This document shows positions 57,107 to 64,000 of a stretch of 64,000 nt of DNA, piece by piece. The stretch is from Isoetes taiwanensis. Lineage: Eukaryota; Streptophyta; Lycopodiopsida; Isoetales; Isoetaceae. A model generated the notes under the pieces. The model had not been told where the DNA came from. It did no database searches and was given only the letters and a program-made list of their open reading frames with translations. Position numbers and translations under genes: made by a program. The stretch covers positions 4,209,279 through 4,273,278 of the forward strand of contig JAJEKV010000067.1 in the NCBI GenBank assembly GCA_021234155.1, given 5' to 3'. Positions within the stretch are counted from its first letter, which is position 1. Every line of letters starts with the position of its first letter.

Positions 57107-57107
57107 C

Positions 57108-57941
57108 TGTGACTTCCTCTGCTTCATCTACGATGCTCCCATCGTATCAAAAGTTGGAGTTCGTCCCTTTGGCAACCAAGCTGACAGAGGCCATCCATCT
57201 GATACCAATCCGTTGGCAAGGAATCGATAGGGAAGAATGGACGTGTCATTCATCCTGTCTCTCCTCAGGACTGTCCTAGCTGCGGAAGCGTAAGTAAACA
57301 TGAGCACATGACATCAAATACACATAAATCCACCTTGAAGGGTTGCTCACCAGAACAACTGAAATATAGAATAACATCTAATCTATCTACCTAAACATAC
57401 ATGTTGTTGGGGTTTGTGATCTCAAAATCTATAAGGTCTCTAAGGCTAAACTAACATACTAATCTAGCTCATTGCCGGACTAAAAGTCAGCATTGCACAA
57501 CGAAATTGCTATTTACCTGAACCTTGGCTTGCTCTAGCTCCTCGGAAAGCGCCCATGCTTCTGTTCGGGTCGAAGGCGACTGAATCCGGAAGAGCTATTG
57601 TGCAAAGCCGGCTTGGCAGCGTCTGGAAATGCGAAATAGCGCTAGCACTTGGCCGGAATGGCTCAAGAAAGCTGGAATGTAAAAAGGGAAAAAGTTTAGG
57701 GTTTCTCTTTTTGGTTCCTTTACATGACCCTTTTAGGGTTAGCATTAAGAGGGCATGTGGGGTTTTGCCATGTGGCAAAGGGGTTAAATGCACATGTTTA
57801 TAAATATGTGCGACATAAGAAATTGCCCCCTAGGGTGCAATCCTTTACGGTTTTCAAGTACATGTCATCAATGCAACATGTACGAGTGACGTGGCAATAT
57901 AATATACGTATTCATACTGTATATTATGCTGGAACATCACA
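57108..57941 (-). repeat. 5' LTR of a minus-strand element
   Basis: TGTGACTTCC to GGAACATCACA, 834 bp. It shares GATGCTCCCATCGTA, GCGGAAGCGTAA and the AACGTCACA-like end with the LTRs at 49150 and 51312, but is otherwise diverged and shorter. Confidence 0.65.
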
Positions 57942-58486
57942 TCCCATAGGTTAAAGTTAGGGGAACATTCATTCTCTTTGTCAGATTCAGTATCAGAGAC
58001 ATCAAACTCAGGAGTATGAGGGCAGGTCCAAAACTTGGAACGACAGCAACTAATATTAACTTTAGGACTCCCTTTATGCTGAGAATTAAGACTCTTAATA
58101 TTAGCATTTATATTATTTTAAAAAGACTCAGATAAGTTGAGAACTTGCCTTGTAAGAGGGGTCTCCATAACCACATTTGGAGTAGCGTTGTCACCTTCAT
58201 TATAATCAGGAGTCATAGTGATATTGACTATCTTTTATGCATGTAGCTTGCCATCAGATGTCATCTCTTCTTCTACATCTGCCAATTTCATTTCTAAACT
58301 TTGCATCACATCATCATGCCTAGCCTTTCTTATGCTTCCTAAATTCTCTTCATCTTTCATTGTGTCTTTCTCATGTCCCACTTGATCCACTTGTAACTCA
58401 GACAGTTGAATTGCCACATTCAGAAATACTATTGCTTGATAAAGAAAAACAAGTTTTATCAGGGGAAGTGTTTTGGCCAAGGTCAA
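57942..58486 (-). pseudogene. Unrecognised coding-like minus-strand stretch
   Basis: One minus frame stays open over about 545 bp but for two stops (58235-58237 and near 58117). It reads MKDEENLGSIRKARHDDVMQ, then NITMTPDYNEGDNATPNVVM, then FDVSDTESDKENECSPNFN. The acidic, charged character recalls LINE ORF1 tails, but I cannot assign it. It ends at the LTR border and runs opposite to the LINE on its right. Confidence 0.3.
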
Positions 58487-60076
58487 TCAGGTCTCTCAGG
58501 TCTATTAAGGGCTGGCATGAAGGGTCCTGTCATTTAGGTTTGATGGATAAAATGGGAGTAGAGTCTTCCTTAGCTCTTAGATGGTCTGGATTGCCATCCC
58601 AATGCCAAAAATGTTTACAAAGACATTTCTGGTACTCTGACTGTAAGTCTTTCACAGCTTCAACCAGCAGAGATAATGTGATTGAAGGGGAGAAAATAGC
58701 AGGCTCTACTCAACTTTGCCCAGGTGGTAACTCTAAGGAACACTCTGATAGTGAGGGAGTGATCCAAACAAATGAATCCAAGGGGCTGGACACATTTCAC
58801 AAATTGCCTGAGAATGATAATTTCAAATGGACCAAAGTCAATGGCGACTACAAAAGGATTGAAAACGAAAGCGATAAAGGAACAGATTAAAGCCAAGGAA
58901 AAAATCCTTGAGGACAACTCCTTTAGGTATAAGAAGAACAACGGTATAACAATTGGGGAGCCAAAACCGTTGGTTAAAGGTACTACTCGAGAAAAAAAGT
59001 TAATCATGCTTCCCATGACTTATGTTTGACTCGACCAATATCATCAAGGATGCTAGAAGACAAGAAAAGGGCCATTGTTACAATCTTATGGACTTTCCAA
59101 TCAAAAATGTCAGCAAGACGGATCATTAACTATAAAATCTCGGGATAAAGCTAAGCAGAAAATGAATTCTCTTTGGAAAGAATTCACGGACTTCTTCTAC
59201 CGCTACTTCACAAGCCTAACTCAACAAAATATAACTCCTAATGTGCCTCATTGTCAATCAGACTTGGTACTTTCCAAATCATTTGCCATACCAAGGAAAT
59301 CAACTATGATGGAAACAATGCGCAACAAGGGAGTGTGAATCAACATCAAGATAAAATTTGCTTATAGGTCGTCAAAAACGCTTTTCGGGTATTATCGACC
59401 CGGATATTAATTTAGATCTGATTTATGTAAGAGCAAAGTATGTTATCCCTCTCTTTTGCTCTTCACGCACCACAATCAACCCGGTTTTCTCACCCCCCAA
59501 ACAGTCCTCTCCTATCTCTCGGTTCGCCTTCTCGCCATCTCTTATTGATTTGGATTATCCCATTATAAATGTGCCCCTCGGTCCTCCAAAAAATATCCAG
59601 TAAGGTTGCAGATCAGCTAGCTTCACTTGCAAATGGCTCGACTTCGAGAAGATAAGGATCAATCACGGAAAGAGAGGTTAGTAATTTGGATTCTTGTGAC
59701 TATGTCCCCGAGACTCCACAAGGTGCGAGAAGAGGAGGAGCAACATGAAAATTCGAACAAGTTAATCTTCCCCGCTCCTCTAAATAATCTTGAAATTAAT
59801 TCTATGTTTCAGTTTTATCCTGGTGGTTATTCTGATAATAGTGACCATAGTGATAATAGTGAGGGTGAGGATAACCTAATTGATAAAGAGAATTGGGGGA
59901 AGGAAGAGTATTTTCTTGAAATTTCTGTCAAACCATCTGTCCCTGACAAAGATCATCCAGCTAGTAAATCTAGAAAGAAGGCTAGGGACAACAAAGGAAA
60001 GTCTGTGTCAGGGCTGAACAAAACTCCTGCTCAAAATACTAGGAGCAAAAAGAAATCAAAATCTTATAGACTTTGA
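58487..60076 (+). pseudogene. L1-like LINE ORF1, right-hand copy, degenerate
   Basis: Coding pieces in several frames: up to 58890 (LALRWSGLPSQCQKCLQRHF, a Cys/His motif matching GLPSPCNVCG in the left LINE), 58772-59029, 59075-59338 and 59627-60076 (acidic SDNSDHSDNSEGEDN, then basic KKKSKSYRL and a stop). The region before the Cys motif is poorly kept. The 5' edge is set by loss of any matching sense and is approximate. The last piece ends 35 bases before the ORF2 ATG, unlike the one-base overlap in the left LINE. Confidence 0.65.
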
Positions 60077-60111
60077 CTTTTCCCTCTTCCTTTCTTATTT
60101 TCCTTCTAGAT

Positions 60112-63100
60112 ATGAAGATTTTATCTTGGAATCTTAGAGGAATTAAAGGCCCTCTTAAGAGAAGAAGAGCCATTGCTCAAATCAGGCTATATAAAGCTGA
60201 TATTATTCTTCTTCAGGAGATTAAGCTTCCCTCCTTTGAAGCTAGCAACTTGGGTGATTGGATATATCCAAATTCCTCCTCTATTTGGATTGATTACGTG
60301 GGGCGGTGGTGGCCTTGCTATCATTTGGAGGGCTGATCTTAATCATATCTCTTGCTACAATGGCCCTTCCAGATCATGGCAAGCTGTTACTTTTTCTGTT
60401 TCCAATTCTGTCTTTGGTATTGTTAACATCTATGCTCCAACTAATCCAAATGATAGAGAACACCGTTTGGAAAGAGATCAACTCTTGGCTAGCCTCTCAA
60501 AATTTGGACAATTGGATTATTGCTGGGGACTTTAATAACACTCCTTCCTGGGACCTGAAGTTAGGGAACAAAATTAATATGACTAGATCTGAGAGACAAG
60601 CCTGGGACTCCCTTATTTCTGATAATGGCCTGATTTATATCCCCTCCTTTGCCAACTATACTTGGTCAAATAAGCAAAAGATAGAGCTAGAGTCTATTGT
60701 ACTTTGGACCCGATTCTATGTCTCTAATCCCTCCACCTCCTTACGGGATAACATTATGTCTCTAGTGATGAGGGTACTTCTATCTCTGATCATCAACCTC
60801 GGTTTCTTCATACTTCTCATGTCATTAGGATCCAAAGGCAGGGGAAGTACCCTTTTAAGTTCAATACATCTCTCTGAATAATGAGAATTTACTGCTCTCG
60901 GTTTTGTGCTTTTTACGAGGATCTCTCTTAGAAATATAAGTATGCATCGGGGCAATCAGTTCTATTCCAAAATCAAAGCTATCAAATCTTGGATTAAGAA
61001 ATGGTCCAAAGATAGGCATCTTCAGGGTGAAATGGAAAAAAACCAGCTTCTTATGCTAATGAAAGAAATCAGATCTTTACTTCAGCATGATCCAACTAAT
61101 CTAAACCTGCAAGTAGGAGAGGAAGTTCTTGAAAGAAAGATCAGAAATATTGAGGAGATAGAAGCTAAAGGGTCAGCCATCAGATGTAAAATCAAATACT
61201 CCAACCAAATGGATTCTGGCAGCTCAAAGTTCTTTTTCAGGGTAGCTAAAAGTAGGGTGCTCAGAAATTCTATAACAGAAGTAGAGGATGATAGTGGGGA
61301 AAAATACTCTTCTCACTCTGAAATTTCTTCTTTCTTTAGAGACAAATATATGGATATCTTCATGAGCAAACCTATTCCTGATATGGCCAAGGCAACTGAC
61401 TTCAAAAATCTGGTCAATGGTATCCTCCCTGATGCTCCAGAAGTTATGAATGCTGCTGTATGTGACCCTCCTTCCCAGAATGAGATCCTAACTACCCTTT
61501 CCTCTCTCAGTAAAGGAAAATCCCCTGGTCCTGATGGGCTGCCACCTGAATTTTATGTTAAGTTCTGGGATATCCTCAAAGATGACATTACTTCCATGGT
61601 TCATGACTTACGGAATAATGATTGTCTTGAACTTCTATTGCCAGTGGATTCATAGCTTTGATCCCAAAAGTTGATCATCCAAATAAATTTCAAGATTGGA
61701 GACCTATCTCTCTCACTAATACTTCCTATAAGCTTTGTGCCAAGATTATTGCTCTCAGAATTAACAGCTATCTTCAAAGGAACATCAGTCCCAATCAGTC
61801 AGCTTTTCTGCCCAAGAGATACATTCTGGATAATTATGTGGCAGCCATGGAGGGATTACACTGGAACAAAACTTCAAACCAGAACTGCATCTTACTTAAA
61901 CTGGATTTCAAGAGAGCCTTTGACTCGGTCAGATGGGATTTTCTTGAATTTGCCATGGTCAAGCTTGGGTTTCATCCTAAGCTTATTAAGCTCATCCTTG
62001 GGCTTAATCTTAGATCCAAATCAGCTGTGCTTATTAATGGTGTGCCCTCTGGTTTTTTCTCTTTATCCTGTGGAGTTAGGCAGGGATGTCCTCTTGCTCC
62101 TTACCTCTTCCTAGTTGCAGCTGAACTGCTTACCAGAGTCATTACTCACTATCAGGAAAATGGCTTCATCAAAGGACTCAAGCTCCCCAACTCAGATGAG
62201 TATCTTACCATGCTTCAATATGCTGATGATACTTTTTCCTTCCTTGAAGCTGATTTGCCTAATATTGACTGCTTCCTTAAAGTCATTTATCAATTTTCAG
62301 CTGCCTCTGGTATTTATCTGAATGTCAATAAGAGCTTAATTATTGGTGATCTTCCTCATCAGCAGATCCTGGGTATTAATGTTCTTCCTGGGGGTCAAGC
62401 CACTAAGCTTTTAGGGATGCCTCTATCTATAAATCAGAGCTTGAAAGGGCTGTGGGATCCTATTCTTCAGAGAATTAAGAAAAAGCTGAATAATTACAGA
62501 AATTATCTCACTCTATCAGGTAGAACCATCATTGCAAACTCGGTTCTTGCGAGCTCTCATGTCTACTTTTCCACTGCTCTAATTGCCCCTAAGTGTATTT
62601 ATCTTGAGCTCCAAAAAATTATAAGAAACTTTATTTGGAATGGCAGTCACCTGGTCAATTGGAACTCTATCTGCAAGACTAAAATAACAGGTGGTCTTGG
62701 CTGTAAGGACCTTTTTCTTCAAGCTCAATCTCTTGCAGGTAAATTTGTTTGGAGAGCCATCTATGGGAGCCAGTCTCCTGCTCATAAGTTCATCAGACAC
62801 TTGGATCAATCTTAGTCACCCTTCTGGTCATCCATCTGTTCATCATTTGTTACCAAACTCAGCCTTTACTCAATTGAAAACTGCTCCTAATATCTCTCCT
62901 TTGATGAAGAATCTGATTAAGGCTTGGAATTCTATTTCTCCCCACTATCAATTTACCTCATCCGATCATTTGCACTCTGATATGCCTATTTTCTGGAATC
63001 CTATCTTTCTTAATCATAATTCCAATGTTCTGGCAATCAAACATCCTAGGATCTGCAAGAAATGGCATGATGCTGGTCTTTATTACATTAGGGATCTTTT

Positions 63101-63883
63101 TAATGGATGTAGGCTGATTTCTTGGACTGCTCTCAAAAATGTCATCAAAGGTACATCTTCTGACAGGAAAGTATATCTCCTTATCAAGCCTTATTTGGCA
63201 AATCTTTCTCCTAACTCAGGGAAAGGTGACTGGTCCCTCAATGGTAAGTTTGACTATAAAGTGAGAGATATTTATAAGTGCCTTTCCCATGATCCTACTA
63301 ATATTAAGGCTATGACCAAATGGGGTATCAATTTTACTTTCGATAAAGAGAGCTCTTCAAGAATGTATGGGACTCTTACGCCCTCCAAAAATTTCCCTCA
63401 GATATATGGCTTATTGCTAATGGCGGTTTAAGTAACTTACAATCCCTTTCCAAAAATATCCTAATGTTATGCCGACCCCTTTAGGTTGCAATGAGACCCG
63501 AAGATATGTGTCACATTTTCAGTTGCACTAAGTTGAATAGTTTCTGGAATTGGATTGCTGGAAAATTTGGGTTTCACTATGATGGAAATTTGCTTTCCTT
63601 GATCCAAAACGGTGACACCTTTAAAAACACTGTTATTTTCATTGCCCTTTGGAATATTTGGAAGGCTAGGAATCGTGTTTTATATGGGAAGAATAGACCT
63701 TCAGTTTTCTGGATCAAAATGAACTTCCAATTTGATTTTGAAACTATTGCTACTGCTCATAAGAATAAGGTTGGAACTAATCATGACAGGAAATGGGAGC
63801 TTTATGGAGCTTACAGGGGATTTTATAATTTATTTGCTTCCAATCTAAATATTGTAGATTCTAATGTTTTATTTTCTACATGA
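60112..63883 (+). pseudogene. L1-like LINE ORF2, right-hand copy, several frameshifts
   Basis: Same family as ORF2 at 1-3734: the start MKILSWNLRGIKGPLKRRRA matches MKCVTWNMRGIKGPLKRKRA. The endonuclease spans three frames (60112-60300, about 60300-60480, about 60470-60850; GDFNNTPSWDLKLG). The linker and early RT lie at 60906-61655 (KSPGPDGLPPEFYVKFW). RT proper is at 61658-62815, with KLDFKRAFDS, GVRQGCPLAPYLF and YADD at 62219-62230. The C-terminal part is at 62810-63431 and 63491-63883 (MCHIFSCTKLNSFW, LWNIWKARN). At least six frame changes. Neither copy can make a working protein, but together they show the family is near full length here. Confidence 0.92.
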
Positions 63884-64000
63884 AACTAGAATATCTTAAC
63901 TTCTAGCGTGGGGATGGAGCAAGAAAATTCGATGACAAATTTCGCCATTCACCAAAGACCCGGTGGATTCATCATGAAGAATGATATTGCAACATCTATG
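63884..64000 (+). other. LINE 3' untranslated region, cut by the window edge
   Basis: Follows the ORF2 stop. Too short to show a poly(A) tail or target duplication. Confidence 0.5.

Larger units (their letters stand above)
52834..57107 (-). mobile_element. Internal region between two related LTRs, no gag or pol seen
   Basis: Bounded by a polypurine tract at 52834-52845 and a primer-binding site at 57095-57106. I find no protease, RT or integrase motif in this 4.3 kb. It holds an unrelated LTR fragment at 53813-54155. It could be a large non-coding derivative (LARD-like) or the decayed inside of an old element. The LTR pair differs in length (1,522 and 834 bp) and has no matching target duplication, so two separate remnants are also possible. 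Confidence 0.4.

Overview
The window is plant nuclear DNA made almost entirely of transposable elements and decayed gene fragments. The evidence for a plant is direct: Copia and Gypsy LTR retrotransposons with plant-type primer-binding sites, L1-like LINEs with an RT of plant type, a Mutator-like transposase with a zinc finger of the WRKY-GCM1 type, and remnants of pentatricopeptide-repeat (PPR), nepenthesin-like aspartic protease and receptor-kinase genes. The PPR style and the LINE and MULE types make a fern or lycophyte plausible, but this is inference; I saw no intact host gene.

Layout from left to right. 1-5779 (minus): a nearly full-length L1-like LINE running off the left edge, with ORF1 in three frames and ORF2 with two nonsense codons and a 70-bp nested insertion. 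6410-9149 (plus): a decayed Mutator-like transposase with two short introns. 10538-11852: a LINE 3' tail (minus) and a second LINE type ending in a (TCATTC)n microsatellite. 12839-26320: a tandem duplication of one unit (PPR remnant, TTCTAG/GAATCTAAGG repeat array, aspartic-protease-like gene on minus). The second unit is split by a Copia element (21301-25652) with two identical 491-bp LTRs, GGTAC target duplications, an intact pol and no gag. 27395-31442 (minus): scattered pieces of a receptor-like kinase gene, split by a 668-bp inverted-repeat element; a second inverted-repeat element follows at 31861-32322.

32697-43817 (plus) is an 11.1-kb Gypsy element with near-identical LTRs and CTAAA target duplications. 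It has an intact gag with three CCHC knuckles, a pol broken by stops and frameshifts in the RT region, an intact RNase H/integrase part, and a third long sense ORF of about 1,070 codons. That ORF has coiled coils, no function I recognise, and runs through the polypurine tract into the 3' LTR. 46380-47602 (minus) is a second copy of the microsatellite-tailed LINE. 49150-57941 holds a 1.49-kb solo LTR with GTTTG duplications and a minus-strand LTR pair (51312-52833 and 57108-57941) that shows a polypurine tract and a primer-binding site but has no recognisable gag or pol between, plus an orphan LTR with primer-binding site (53813-54155). 58487-64000 (plus) is a second, frameshifted copy of the L1-like LINE found at the left edge.

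The parts do not form one pathway. The window is a layered insertion site: duplication of a gene-remnant unit, later Copia insertion into one copy, and young Gypsy activity beside old decayed LINEs and LTRs. The most unusual items are the gag-less Copia with identical LTRs, the Gypsy third ORF, and the TAATG stop-start overlap in the left LINE. All frameshift counts could be inflated by sequencing or assembly error.
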